In this document: positions 17,866 through 26,577 of the stretch, in pieces
Numbering within the stretch: position 1 is the stretch's first letter
Layout: every line of letters begins with the position of its first letter
Origin: an uncultured Lachnospiraceae bacterium
GTDB lineage: Bacteria; Bacillota; Clostridia; Lachnospirales; Lachnospiraceae
DNA: 64,000 nt
Assembly: GCA_947165025.1 (NCBI GenBank)
Contig: CAMUYQ010000008.1
Span: 62,001-126,000, forward strand
Reading direction: 5' to 3'
Translations under genes and position numbers: made by a program
Notes under the pieces: generated by a model
What the model was told of the DNA's origin: nothing
The model's input: the letters and a program-made list of their open reading frames with translations, nothing else
The model's database searches: none

Positions 17866-17997
17866 GGAGGTCATCCGTGTAATTCTCTCCTCGGACGCTC
17901 TCGCTCACTGTCCTCGCACAGCGGTTCTAAGCTCGACAATACCTCGCTAAGAACCGGGCTGCGGAGTGCCGCGTCGAGAGTTACACGGATGGCCTCC
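17866..17997 (+). repeat. Structured palindromic element, copy C
   Basis: 132-bp element between the T-box terminator and trpB. The outer arms 17866-17887 and 17976-17997 are complementary over 22 bp, with two positions that are G-U wobbles in RNA of this strand. Inside, 17922-17932 pairs with 17946-17956 around a 13-nt loop TCGACAATACCTC, with an A-A mismatch at 17929/17949. The loop and mismatch are shared with copy B at 39207-39343, on the opposite strand, while the stems differ in compensating ways. In this copy the element would form part of the trpB leader mRNA. Its function is unknown. Confidence 0.8.
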
Positions 17998-18041
17998 TGC
18001 AGAAACCACCACTCACCCAGTAACCGAAAGGAGAAAAAATC

Positions 18042-19418
18042 ATGAGCGAACAGAACAAGATCCCCTACAAGATCTACCTTAACGAGAATGAGATCCCGAA
18101 GCAGTGGTACAACGTAAGGGCCGATATGAAGAACAAGCCCGCACCGCTCATCAACCCGGGAACACACGAGCCGATGGGATTTGACGATCTTCGTCCCGTA
18201 TTCTGCGACGAGCTGATCAAGCAGGAACTTGACAACGACACGGCATACTTTGATATCCCTCAGGAGATCCGGGACTTCTACAAGATGTACCGTCCTTCAC
18301 CGCTCGTTCGTGCGTACTGCCTTGAGAAGGCACTCGGCACACCGGCAAAGATCTACTACAAATTCGAGGGTAACAACACGAGCGGAAGCCATAAGCTCAA
18401 TTCCGCGATCGCACAGGCTTACTACGCAAAGAACCAGGGACTTAAGGGTCTGACCACCGAGACCGGTGCGGGTCAGTGGGGAACAGCTCTTTCAATGGCA
18501 TGTGCTTATCTCGGACTCGACCTCAAAGTGTTCATGGTCAAAGTATCATACGAACAGAAGCCTTTCAGACGTGAGGTCATGAGAACATACGGAGCAAGCG
18601 TTACTCCTTCTCCTTCAATGGAGACACAGATCGGCAGGAAGATCAACGCAGAGCATCCCGGAACGACAGGAAGTCTCGGATGTGCGATCTCGGAAGCTGT
18701 TGAAGTTGCAACAACAAATGAAGGTTACAGATACGTTCTCGGATCGGTGCTCAACCAGGTTCTTCTTCACCAGAGCGTCATCGGTCTTGAGACAAAGGCT
18801 GCACTTGACAAGTACGGCATCGTTCCCGATATGATCATCGGCTGCGCAGGCGGCGGATCAAACCTCGGCGGACTCATCTCCCCGTTCATGGGCGAAAAGC
18901 TCCGAGGTGAGAAAGACTACAGGATCATCGCAGTTGAGCCTGCAAGCTGCCCGAGCTTCACGAGAGGAAAGTACGCATATGATTTTTGCGATACAGGTAT
19001 GGTATGTCCCCTTGCAAAGATGTACACACTCGGAAGCAACTTCATCCCTTCGGCAAACCACGCAGGCGGACTTCGCTATCACGGCATGAGCCCGATACTG
19101 TCACAGCTGTACGCGGACGGCTACATGGAAGCTGTTTCGGTTGAACAGACAAGCGTATTTGAAGCTGCAGAGAATTTTGCAAGAACGGAAGGGATCCTCC
19201 CCGCTCCCGAATCAAGCCATGCGATCAGGGTTGCGATCGACGAGGCTCTCAAGTGCAAAGCAAGTGGCGAAGAAAAGACGATCGTATTCGGACTTACCGG
19301 AACAGGTTATTTCGATCTTGTCGCTTACCAGAAGTTCAACGACGGCGAGATGACCGATTACATCCCTACGGATGAAGACCTTGCAAAGAGCCTTGCTTCT
19401 CTTCCCAAGGTTGACTGA
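18042..19418 (+). CDS. trpB: Tryptophan synthase beta chain, TrpB2 type
   Basis: 458 residues, the length of the TrpB2 class (TrpB1 is about 400). It condenses indole and L-serine to L-tryptophan with PLP. The N-terminal extension (NENEIPKQWYNVRADM) and RPSPLVRAYCLEKAL are TrpB2 features. The PLP lysine lies in NNTSGSHKLNSAIAQ, the substrate loop in TETGAGQWGTALSMA, and the phosphate-binding loop in GCAGGGSNLGG. No trpA or other trp gene is nearby, so it may salvage indole or act as an independent synthase. It starts at ATG behind AAAGGAG. Control by the Trp T-box supports the specificity. A terminator follows 32 nt after the stop. Confidence 0.95.
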   Translation: MSEQNKIPYKIYLNENEIPKQWYNVRADMKNKPAPLINPGTHEPMGFDDLRPVFCDELIKQELDNDTAYFDIPQEIRDFYKMYRPSPLVRAYCLEKALGTPAKIYYKFEGNNTSGSHKLNSAIAQAYYAKNQGLKGLTTETGAGQWGTALSMACAYLGLDLKVFMVKVSYEQKPFRREVMRTYGASVTPSPSMETQIGRKINAEHPGTTGSLGCAISEAVEVATTNEGYRYVLGSVLNQVLLHQSVIGLETKAALDKYGIVPDMIIGCAGGGSNLGGLISPFMGEKLRGEKDYRIIAVEPASCPSFTRGKYAYDFCDTGMVCPLAKMYTLGSNFIPSANHAGGLRYHGMSPILSQLYADGYMEAVSVEQTSVFEAAENFARTEGILPAPESSHAIRVAIDEALKCKASGEEKTIVFGLTGTGYFDLVAYQKFNDGEMTDYIPTDEDLAKSLASLPKVD

Positions 19419-19450
19419 TAAAGATTTATACCTCCCTTTAATGAAAAGAA

Positions 19451-19479
19451 AAGCGGCCGGCCAAAACCGGTCGCTTTTT
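19451..19479 (+). terminator. Terminator after trpB
   Basis: AAGCGGCCGG (19451-19460) pairs with CCGGTCGCTT (19467-19476) with one wobble, followed by T-rich sequence. It also lies just beyond the stop of the convergent phosphoesterase gene (19497). Confidence 0.8.
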
Positions 19480-19496
19480 GATCGCTTGATATCATA

Positions 19497-20597
19497 TCAT
19501 TTGCGTTCTATATCGATTATGTTGTATTCGGACCTGCATCCGGTCCTGAACACTATCGCCCAGTCTGATATGCCGTCCGTAACGATAAAATCAGTGTTGC
19601 CGCATCTTACGAATCCGCGGACGTTGTCATTTTCCGACATGAGCGGCTGTATGTATTCAAGCGGCCAGAGCTGTCCTCCGTGCGTATGTCCCGAAAGGAC
19701 CAGATCAAAGCCCGCTGCCGCCTCATTATCATAATCTGTCGGCTGATGATCGAGGACGATCGTGTATTTATCCGTATCAAGCCCTTCGGCTATCTCCTCT
19801 GCGCTCATACGCCCGCCTCCTCCGAATCCGGCATCACGTCTTCCGATCACATAGAAACTGTCATCTATAAGGACACTCTCGTCAAGCAGGACCTTAACAC
19901 CTGCATTTCTCAGTTCATCAAGAAGCTCATCTCCCGAATATCCTCTTCTCTCATTCGAATAATAACCGTAGTCATGATTACCGAGGCAGTAGAACACACC
20001 GTAGCGGCTCTCAAACTCTGACAGAGCCGCGCATGCATCGACCATATCCTGTTTCATCGTCGAGTCGTCGACAAAGTCACCCGTGATCACGAGCATGTCC
20101 GGCTTCTTTTCTTCTATCACGGCGAGCCTGTCGGCAAATTCCTTCCCCGAAAATCCCGTGCCCATGTGCGAATCTGCAATGTGGGCTATACGGATCTTTC
20201 CGATATCCTTCTGTGTATCAAGCGAATAATAGCTCTCCCACATGCCGTGCATGAGTATCCATCCGATAACGAAATACACCACGCATAATGAAAGTGCCAC
20301 ACAGTCAATAACATACTGCTTTACATCCGCTTTTGCCGCCCTTCTGATCACGTATCCGGCAAGATCCCCGATGAGAAGAAAAGCGGCTGCATGCATTACG
20401 ATCACTATCATGTTGATTAGATCAAATACAAATGAAAGAAGTACAGCCACTGCGACAACAACAAGGATGGCAGCAAGGCGCGAAACGACCCTGTTCTGAA
20501 TAAGCGCAATGAGCGGAAGCTTTCCTGCTTTGTTTGACATGTATATCAGCCCGGCAAGAGCAACGAGCATCGATACACCGAATATCACAAGCCACAT
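19497..20597 (-). CDS. Membrane-anchored metallophosphoesterase (YaeI/YkuE type)
   Basis: 366 residues from the ATG at 20597; starts at 20624 or 20651 are also in frame, overlapping the upstream gene. Four N-terminal hydrophobic segments (LVIFGVSMLVALAGLIYM, AAILVVVAVAVLLSFVF, MIVIVMHAAAFLLIG, CVALSLCVVYFVIGWIL) precede a calcineurin-like domain from about residue 130: IAHIADSHMGTG, LVITGDFVDDSTM, YCLGNHDYGYY and LVLSGHTHGGQLWP. These are all the metal ligands of the family. Relatives act on lipid or nucleotide phosphodiesters, and the substrate here is unknown. It overlaps or abuts the SGNH hydrolase upstream, so the two form a transcription unit. Confidence 0.88.
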   Translation of the reverse strand: MWLVIFGVSMLVALAGLIYMSNKAGKLPLIALIQNRVVSRLAAILVVVAVAVLLSFVFDLINMIVIVMHAAAFLLIGDLAGYVIRRAAKADVKQYVIDCVALSLCVVYFVIGWILMHGMWESYYSLDTQKDIGKIRIAHIADSHMGTGFSGKEFADRLAVIEEKKPDMLVITGDFVDDSTMKQDMVDACAALSEFESRYGVFYCLGNHDYGYYSNERRGYSGDELLDELRNAGVKVLLDESVLIDDSFYVIGRRDAGFGGGGRMSAEEIAEGLDTDKYTIVLDHQPTDYDNEAAAGFDLVLSGHTHGGQLWPLEYIQPLMSENDNVRGFVRCGNTDFIVTDGISDWAIVFRTGCRSEYNIIDIERK

Positions 20598-20613
20598 TAT
20601 CGTTTCCCTGCTC

Positions 20614-21264
20614 CTATGCTTCATATATCCCGGTGATCTTATCCTTAACAAGAGCTGCCATCATCTTATGGCCCTCGGGATCGAGATGAAGATGGTCAGC
20701 ATTACCGGCAGCGATCTTTTCAGTTGCGTTTAAAAACCCGCATTTAAACTGATCCGCAACCATCTCATACCACTTTGCAAGTTCCTTTGACTTCGCAACT
20801 ACAGTGTCCGTATCAAAGAAAGGTGCGAACACCGATTCCTTCACGGGCTCCGACAGAGCCGGCGGTGATACGATAAGTATCTTCATATCAGGACAAGCGA
20901 GAAAGTGTTCACAGTATCCTTTTATTTTCATCAGCATCGTCATAAGACTCCCCGCTATATCCGCAGCGGGAAGATTGAACTTAAGCTTCAGATCGTTGGA
21001 TCCGAGCATAATAACGAGAAGATCCGGGCGCTTTGTCTCGAGCATCGGAAGCACGTAGTCCATACCGCACTTTGTCCCGCCTTCCCACGGATCCTCATTT
21101 GCGATCGTCCTTCCGTTCTGTCCCTCTTCGATGATCTCATATCCGTCACCAAGCATGGCCTGCAGAAGTTTGGGCCAGCGCGTGTTCTCATCAAACCTTC
21201 CGCCTGTTGCCGGATCGTATCCGTATGTGTTTGAATCTCCGAAGCAAACTATTTTCTTCTTCAT
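20614..21264 (-). CDS. SGNH/GDSL-family hydrolase
   Basis: 216 residues from the ATG at 21264, which has AAGGAG 7 nt upstream; the frame is open from 21288. Block I is IVCFGDSNTYGYDP (nucleophile Ser), block II includes EEGQNGRTIANEDPWEGG, block III is VIMLGSNDLKLKF, and block V is ADHLHLDPEGHKMMA with the catalytic Asp-His. It resembles the arylesterase/acylhydrolase subgroup with the W-E-G segment. There is no signal peptide, so it is cytoplasmic. The natural substrate is unknown. Confidence 0.9.
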   Translation of the reverse strand: MKKKIVCFGDSNTYGYDPATGGRFDENTRWPKLLQAMLGDGYEIIEEGQNGRTIANEDPWEGGTKCGMDYVLPMLETKRPDLLVIMLGSNDLKLKFNLPAADIAGSLMTMLMKIKGYCEHFLACPDMKILIVSPPALSEPVKESVFAPFFDTDTVVAKSKELAKWYEMVADQFKCGFLNATEKIAAGNADHLHLDPEGHKMMAALVKDKITGIYEA

Positions 21265-21325
21265 GACTGTTCTCCTTAAACTGCGCACTTAACGGCTTTG
21301 TTCGGATATTGTAACATATACGACG

Positions 21326-21354
21326 TTGACTTTAAATCTTTATATAAGTACAAT
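21326..21354 (+). promoter_or_regulatory. Promoter of degV
   Basis: TTGACT at 21326-21331 and TACAAT at 21349-21354 with an exact 17-nt spacer. AAGGAG follows at 21375-21380, 7 nt before the ATG at 21388. Confidence 0.75.
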
Positions 21355-21387
21355 ACCCTTATTACGTTAAAATCAAGGAGACGGGAT

Positions 21388-22257
21388 ATGAGCAGAATCG
21401 CCATAATGACCGACAGCAACAGCGGTATCACGCAGGAGCATGCCAAAAAGCTCGGGATCAGCGTTATTCCCATGCCATTCACGATAGACGGCAACGACTA
21501 TTTTGAAGATATAAATCTTACACAGGAAGAGTTCTACGAAAAACTGATGAGCGACTGCAAAGTCATGACATCCCAGCCCAATCCGGATACAGTTAAAAAG
21601 TACTGGGATGAGGCTCTTGCTTCATACGATGAGGTCGTATACATACCGATGTCAAGCGGTCTTTCCGGATCCACACAGACAGCAATGATCCTGGCCGAGG
21701 ATTACGACGGCAGGGTTCATGTTGCCGACAACCAGCGAATCTCGGTAACGCAGTACCAGTCAGTTCTTGATTCAATGGAAATGGCATCCCTCGGATACAC
21801 GGGAGCCGCCATAAAAGAACGTCTTGAAAACGACAGATTTGATTCGTCGATCTATATCATGGTCGACACACTCAAATATCTTAAGGCAGGCGGACGTCTT
21901 ACGCCGGCTGTTGCGGCTCTCGGAACGCTCCTTAAGATAAAACCGGTTCTTCAGATACAGGGGGAAAAGCTTGATACATTCTCTCTTGCCAGGACCCACG
22001 CCCAGGCAAAGACAATGATGATGAACCAGATCGCAAGGGATATCACCTCAAGATTTGACGGCAATGAAAACGGCGGCGGTGTGAATCTGTACGTGGCATA
22101 TTCATATGACAGGGATTCGGCCGAGACCTTCGTTAAAGAAATAAAAGAGCGCTTCCCCGAAACATCTCCCGAGGCTTATGCGCTCTCACTCTCAGTCAGC
22201 TGTCACATCGGACCGGGTGCACTTGCAGTTGCCGCATCAAAGACCGAAAAATACTGA
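21388..22257 (+). CDS. DegV family fatty-acid-binding protein
   Basis: 289 residues from the ATG at 21388 (AAGGAG); the frame is open from 21298 but only over promoter sequence. DegV/FakB proteins hold a fatty acid and can present it to the FakA kinase. Seen: the N-terminal IAIMTDSNSGITQEHAKKLG, VIPMPFTIDGNDYFEDINLT, TSQPNPDTVKKYWDE, IPMSSGLSGSTQTAM and the second-domain LKYLKAGGRLTPAVAALGTLLKIKPVL, which is the DegV hallmark. The C-terminus has SVSCHIGPGALAVA. It is transcribed alone. No fakA is in the window. Confidence 0.93.
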   Translation: MSRIAIMTDSNSGITQEHAKKLGISVIPMPFTIDGNDYFEDINLTQEEFYEKLMSDCKVMTSQPNPDTVKKYWDEALASYDEVVYIPMSSGLSGSTQTAMILAEDYDGRVHVADNQRISVTQYQSVLDSMEMASLGYTGAAIKERLENDRFDSSIYIMVDTLKYLKAGGRLTPAVAALGTLLKIKPVLQIQGEKLDTFSLARTHAQAKTMMMNQIARDITSRFDGNENGGGVNLYVAYSYDRDSAETFVKEIKERFPETSPEAYALSLSVSCHIGPGALAVAASKTEKY

Positions 22258-22264
22258 AACCCGA

Positions 22265-24304
22265 TCACGAGTTTTTCTTAATACATCTCTTGTTTTCGTA
22301 CATCTGACTGTCGGCTCTCTCAAATACTTCCGCAACAGACTTATCCGTTCCCGGTATGTATTTTGATATTCCGGCTGCTATGACCGGCCCTTTTTTATTG
22401 ATCACATTCTCCATTACCGTGTTCTTCAGATCATCAAACAGTTCGTCGGCCGCATCGTAATCATTTTTGCGAAGTATGACACAGAACTCATCCCCGCCTA
22501 TACGGAATACCGGACTGTGCGCAAAGATCCTGCACAGAAGCATTGCCGATGCACTGATGTAGTCATCGCCGGCGCGATGTCCCTCGGTATCATTTATCGT
22601 TTTCAGGTTGTTCATATCGCCTACGACTATCGCAAAAGGCTCATCACCTGCACCGCTGTCAATACTCTCCTGTATGGCGTTTTCAAATTCCTTATATGCA
22701 GTCTTATTTTTGACACCCGTCAATTCGTCTCTTCTGGCAAGTTCCTTCTCATTCTCAAGTGCCCTTAAGTGTTCCTTCTCACGTCTCATCTCATTATCGA
22801 TGTTTTCAACACCGATGATGTAATGCACCCCGTCACTTGCCTTTCTGGCGGTCATTCTGAAATACTTTATCGCATTATCAATGATCAGGCGGTAATCAAT
22901 ACTTAAACGCTTCCTGTCTTCAAGTGCGGACTGCATCTTATCCGGATCAAGGAATTCGATTGCCTTCTCCTTGTCATCCTGATGGAACAGCCGCGAAATA
23001 TCCGTTTTTGCCATTTCATAGAACCGATCACCCGACGTCTTGGTCTCGAGCTGTCCGTACATATGATCCGTCTCAAAGCACACAAAGCTGCCGTCGTTTT
23101 TATCAACGTAATACAGAGCATCGTAGTTTGCCGCGAGACTCTCGGCTATCTGGCTGAAAGTAATGTGCTTCTTCTGATTTTCGAGGCGAAGAGTCTCGGC
23201 CGTTATCTCATCATCTATATCCTTCTCGTAAAGGACAAAATGCTTACCGTCATATGCGAGCATTACGGTGAATCTGAAATATCTGGCTGAGCCGTTTACC
23301 ATGACCCTGTATTTGTAAGAGTATGATCTTCTTCCCTCAAGCTTTTCAAGCATAGACTCTCTCGTATAGAGACTTCCTGCAAAAGCGCGGTCATCGTGAT
23401 GAACAAATCTTGCCACGTTCTCACGGGTTTCCCCGTAGAAATCATTACCGCTCATCGGAACGTTCATTGATTCGTATTCGCTGCTTTTCGAATACTCCCT
23501 GTAATGTCCGCTTTCGATATTGATATAGTATATCGCCTCATAGTCCGATGCCAGACCGCTTGCTATATGATCGTATATTTCCTTCTCTTTGCGCGTCTCC
23601 TCGTTCTGCTGTCTCTCTATGTCCTGATCGATCCTCTCATCTTCTTCGACATACACATGTATCAGGCATGTTCCGATAAGACATCCGACAGCATAGAACG
23701 GATAGTCCGATGAAAAGAACTGCGCAACCATAAACAGTCCCATGACCACGCATGTAAGTCCGACCGCCCTGTTGTACAGCTTCTGTCTGCCTTCGCGCAG
23801 AAATGCGAAGGTGAGTGTGAATGCCGCTGTCATAAAATAAAGGAGAATCTGGAATGCAAAAGTTATGTGTCTTCCGATGGTCGGAATATAAACATTGTCC
23901 TGACCGAATCTGAACATGACGGGCGTAAAGAAGTTAACAGTAAGATGTATGACCTCGAACAGCAAAAGGAGCCATGCCGAATACAGAAGTAATTTACCGG
24001 GTGCTCCTTTTGTATCCAGATATGCCACGACGTATCTGACAAAAAGGAGCACGGAAACGGCCATCAGGAGAAAGTACAGTTCGCCGCCGGCAAAGAGAGC
24101 AGGAAACAGTTTCGGTACGGAGCGCAGATCATACAGTATGCCCCAGAAAATGTCGATAAAATAATAGATGAGAACGCCCAAAAGGAACTGCCTGTAGCGC
24201 TTTGCCGCAACACTGTTGTTCGCCAGGGCTGATTTTTTCAGCGTCTCTTTATTGATTATCATATGAAGTATCAGGGCAACAATATCTATACCCGCATACA
24301 ACAT
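22265..24304 (-). CDS. Membrane diguanylate cyclase (GGDEF)
   Basis: 679 residues from the ATG at 24304, with GGAGG upstream; the frame is open to 24343. Residues 1-220 carry about seven membrane helices. The middle (about 230-500) has two repeated PAS-like units with matching segments: IYDHIASGLASDYEAIYYIN and ITFSQIAESLAANYDALYYV, then MSGNDFYGETRENVARFVHHDD and SGDRFYEMAKTDISRLFHQD. The GGDEF domain (about 520-679) has RRDELTGVKNKTAY, VVGDMNNLKTINDTEGHRAG and the intact RIGGDEFCVILRK, so it should make cyclic di-GMP. Its convergent stop lies 7 nt after degV. It is probably transcribed alone. Confidence 0.9.
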   Translation of the reverse strand: MLYAGIDIVALILHMIINKETLKKSALANNSVAAKRYRQFLLGVLIYYFIDIFWGILYDLRSVPKLFPALFAGGELYFLLMAVSVLLFVRYVVAYLDTKGAPGKLLLYSAWLLLLFEVIHLTVNFFTPVMFRFGQDNVYIPTIGRHITFAFQILLYFMTAAFTLTFAFLREGRQKLYNRAVGLTCVVMGLFMVAQFFSSDYPFYAVGCLIGTCLIHVYVEEDERIDQDIERQQNEETRKEKEIYDHIASGLASDYEAIYYINIESGHYREYSKSSEYESMNVPMSGNDFYGETRENVARFVHHDDRAFAGSLYTRESMLEKLEGRRSYSYKYRVMVNGSARYFRFTVMLAYDGKHFVLYEKDIDDEITAETLRLENQKKHITFSQIAESLAANYDALYYVDKNDGSFVCFETDHMYGQLETKTSGDRFYEMAKTDISRLFHQDDKEKAIEFLDPDKMQSALEDRKRLSIDYRLIIDNAIKYFRMTARKASDGVHYIIGVENIDNEMRREKEHLRALENEKELARRDELTGVKNKTAYKEFENAIQESIDSGAGDEPFAIVVGDMNNLKTINDTEGHRAGDDYISASAMLLCRIFAHSPVFRIGGDEFCVILRKNDYDAADELFDDLKNTVMENVINKKGPVIAAGISKYIPGTDKSVAEVFERADSQMYENKRCIKKNS

Positions 24305-24382
24305 CGTATCGTACCTCCGTAAACACTGATCATAATTATACATTATTGTGACAAAAACGCAAAGAATATAAGCCTTAAGTTA

Positions 24383-24391
24383 TGATATAAT
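24383..24391 (+). promoter_or_regulatory. Extended -10 promoter directly before the hydrolase operon (leaderless)
   Basis: TGA-TATAAT ends 6 nt before the ATG at 24398, putting the expected start of transcription on the A of the start codon. No ribosome site is present. No clear -35 is seen. Confidence 0.7.
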
Positions 24392-24397
24392 CATCGC

Positions 24398-25354
24398 ATG
24401 GACAGATTCGGCGATAAAAAAACAAATATGAACACTCCGCTGATGAAGACCCTGAAGATAGTCAACTCTATCTCAGGAAGGTCGCTGACGGAGTCGGATC
24501 TGAAGAAACACCGTTCGGCAATGGCCCGTGCCGGCCGCATCGCCGCCCCAAAGGGCGGTATCGAGGTCAACACCTTTAATGCCGGCGGGATCGCATGCGA
24601 GGCGATAAAACCCGAATATGCACACAACCCCAACTATGCGATACTGTATGCCCACGGTGGCGGATACGTTTCCGGAAATCTGTCATATGCACGGATACTC
24701 GCGGCAAAGCTTGCTATCGCTACGGGATTTACGACATACTCTTTCGATTACAGGCTCTCGCCCGAAGATCCCTATCCCGCTGCTCTTGAAGATGCCCTCA
24801 CTGTCTGGTCGTATCTGACAATGGGGCGATACAGTCCGGATCATATCATCATTGCGGGAGAATCCGCGGGCGGAAACCTCGCGCTCTGTCTCGTACAGCA
24901 TTTAAAGGCCGCGGATCAGCCTCTTTGCAAAAGTCTTCTGCTGTTCAGTCCTTGGACCGATATGACATCGACATCCGACTCATATGAGATATACGCCGAA
25001 AAGGACCCGATACTGACAAAAGACTACGTGGCGGAAGCTGCAAAAGCGTACATCGCGGGCAAAGGCGCCACTGCCGAGGCGCGATTTTCTCCGCTGTTCG
25101 GAGATCTTCACGATCTTCCCGACGTTTATATCATGGCCGGAAGAAACGAAATTCTTCTTGATGACTCCGTAAAGCTCCATGATGAGATCATCCGTCACGG
25201 CGGAAAATGCGTACTTGATATAGAAGAAGACGGCTGGCACGTGTACCAGCAGATGCCCGTTCCGATCGCAACGCGTGCGATGAAACGGCTCAGTGCACAT
25301 GTGTCGGCTCAGATATACGGAGAAGTTTTATGGGAGATAACTGGTATAAAGTAG
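24398..25354 (+). CDS. HSL-type alpha/beta hydrolase (esterase)
   Basis: 318 residues. A hormone-sensitive-lipase family esterase: oxyanion motif YAHGGGYVSGN near residue 87, nucleophile IAGESAGGNLAL near 152, then DVYIMAGRNEILLDDS (acid) and EEDGWHVYQ (His). It probably cleaves or transfers short acyl esters. It is the first gene of a three-gene operon: its last 25 nt overlap the acyltransferase gene in another frame, so translation is coupled. The start lacks a ribosome site and appears leaderless. The next in-frame ATGs (codons 11 and 16) have no ribosome site either. Confidence 0.9.
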   Translation: MDRFGDKKTNMNTPLMKTLKIVNSISGRSLTESDLKKHRSAMARAGRIAAPKGGIEVNTFNAGGIACEAIKPEYAHNPNYAILYAHGGGYVSGNLSYARILAAKLAIATGFTTYSFDYRLSPEDPYPAALEDALTVWSYLTMGRYSPDHIIIAGESAGGNLALCLVQHLKAADQPLCKSLLLFSPWTDMTSTSDSYEIYAEKDPILTKDYVAEAAKAYIAGKGATAEARFSPLFGDLHDLPDVYIMAGRNEILLDDSVKLHDEIIRHGGKCVLDIEEDGWHVYQQMPVPIATRAMKRLSAHVSAQIYGEVLWEITGIK

Positions 25355-26577
25355 ATAACGTTGCAAACATGTTCCTTGCGACTGTTTCGGCAAGAGATAC
25401 GAAGACTCTGAGAGTCAGCTGCAGCCTTAACGAGGACATCGACCCCGCACTTTTACAGGAAGCGGTCCTGTCCGCGATCCAGGACAGGCCGCAGTTTCAG
25501 ATGCGTATACGCCGCGGTCTCTTCTGGCACTATATGGAGAACACGGATATCATGCCGCAGGTCACCGAAGAGAGCGACAGGATATGCCCTCTTCTCTATG
25601 CACCGGCAAAGGCGATGCTGCACTATCAGGTGACATACTTTGCCAAAAGGATCAATCTGGATATTTTCCATGCACTGACCGACGGGACCGGAGCGCTGGA
25701 ATTTCTGAACATCATAGTACTTGATTATCTGAGGCTGAAATATCCCGGAAAATACGAGGATGTGACGATCCACTCGGGTGCATCGGCAGATGACTTAAGC
25801 CAGGACAGCTATAAACAGTTTTTTGGAAAAGCCGCTCTTTCAGGTGTGAACTTTTCAAAGAAAGCATATCATCCCGGAGGCCTGAAGCTTCCGTATGACC
25901 AGCTGCAGTTCTTTGAGATAACGATGCCGACAGATCAGATACTTCCCAAGGCAAAAGAGCTCGGCGTGTCGCTGACAAGCTATATCGGAGCCGCATGGAT
26001 GCTCGCGATCAGGGATGACATGCCGCCGAGAAAGCGTAAACTTCCGGTGACGCTGTCCCTTCCGGTCAACCTGAGAAACTACTATCCTTCACACACAAAC
26101 AGGAACTTTTTCAATAACGTCAGTGTGACACACGTGTTTGATGAAGATATCACACTCGAGGATCTTGCGGTCAAGTTTGACGCTTCTCTCAGGAGCCAGC
26201 TGACGGAAGAAAACATAAGAAAACAGATGGACAGCTTCGAGACGATGGAGTACGTTGCACCTGTACGTGCGGTCCCTCTTTTCATAAAACAGCTTGTCAT
26301 ACGCCACGGCAAAAAACTGTCGGAGCGGAAAGTATCGATGGTCTTTTCCAATCTTGGTGTGCAGAAGCTTCCTGAGGAACTTACGGAAAAGATATCAGGC
26401 TACAGCGCATTCTGCAGCAGCGCGCACCTGTTCTCGACGATGTCAAGTTATAACGGGATGCTCTCTCTAGGTGTCTCATCGCCGTACATAAACACCGGTG
26501 TGATCAAAAACCTTGTCAGACGATTTTCGCATCAGGATGCGGATATAAAAGTATGTGCAACGGAGGTCATAGGATGA
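25330..26577 (+). CDS. Condensation-fold acyltransferase (alcohol acetyltransferase-like)
   Basis: 415 residues of the chloramphenicol-acetyltransferase/condensation superfamily. The active-site HxxxDG is present as NLDIFHALTDGTGALEF near residue 117. A second-half motif region includes LPVTLSLPVNLRNYYPSHTN (compare the structural Arg/Asn segments of alcohol acetyltransferases) and VSMVFSNLGVQKLP (DFG-like loop). It is expected to transfer an acyl group to an alcohol or amine, with donor and acceptor unknown. There is no carrier-protein domain, so it is not an NRPS fragment. It overlaps the esterase gene by 25 nt and the DUF6320 gene by 4 nt. Confidence 0.82.
   Translation: MGDNWYKVDNVANMFLATVSARDTKTLRVSCSLNEDIDPALLQEAVLSAIQDRPQFQMRIRRGLFWHYMENTDIMPQVTEESDRICPLLYAPAKAMLHYQVTYFAKRINLDIFHALTDGTGALEFLNIIVLDYLRLKYPGKYEDVTIHSGASADDLSQDSYKQFFGKAALSGVNFSKKAYHPGGLKLPYDQLQFFEITMPTDQILPKAKELGVSLTSYIGAAWMLAIRDDMPPRKRKLPVTLSLPVNLRNYYPSHTNRNFFNNVSVTHVFDEDITLEDLAVKFDASLRSQLTEENIRKQMDSFETMEYVAPVRAVPLFIKQLVIRHGKKLSERKVSMVFSNLGVQKLPEELTEKISGYSAFCSSAHLFSTMSSYNGMLSLGVSSPYINTGVIKNLVRRFSHQDADIKVCATEVIG

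Noticed and set aside
25330-26577. A non-ribosomal peptide synthetase fragment
   Set aside because: The HxxxDG motif belongs to a complete stand-alone acyltransferase of about 415 residues, with no adenylation or carrier domain beside it.
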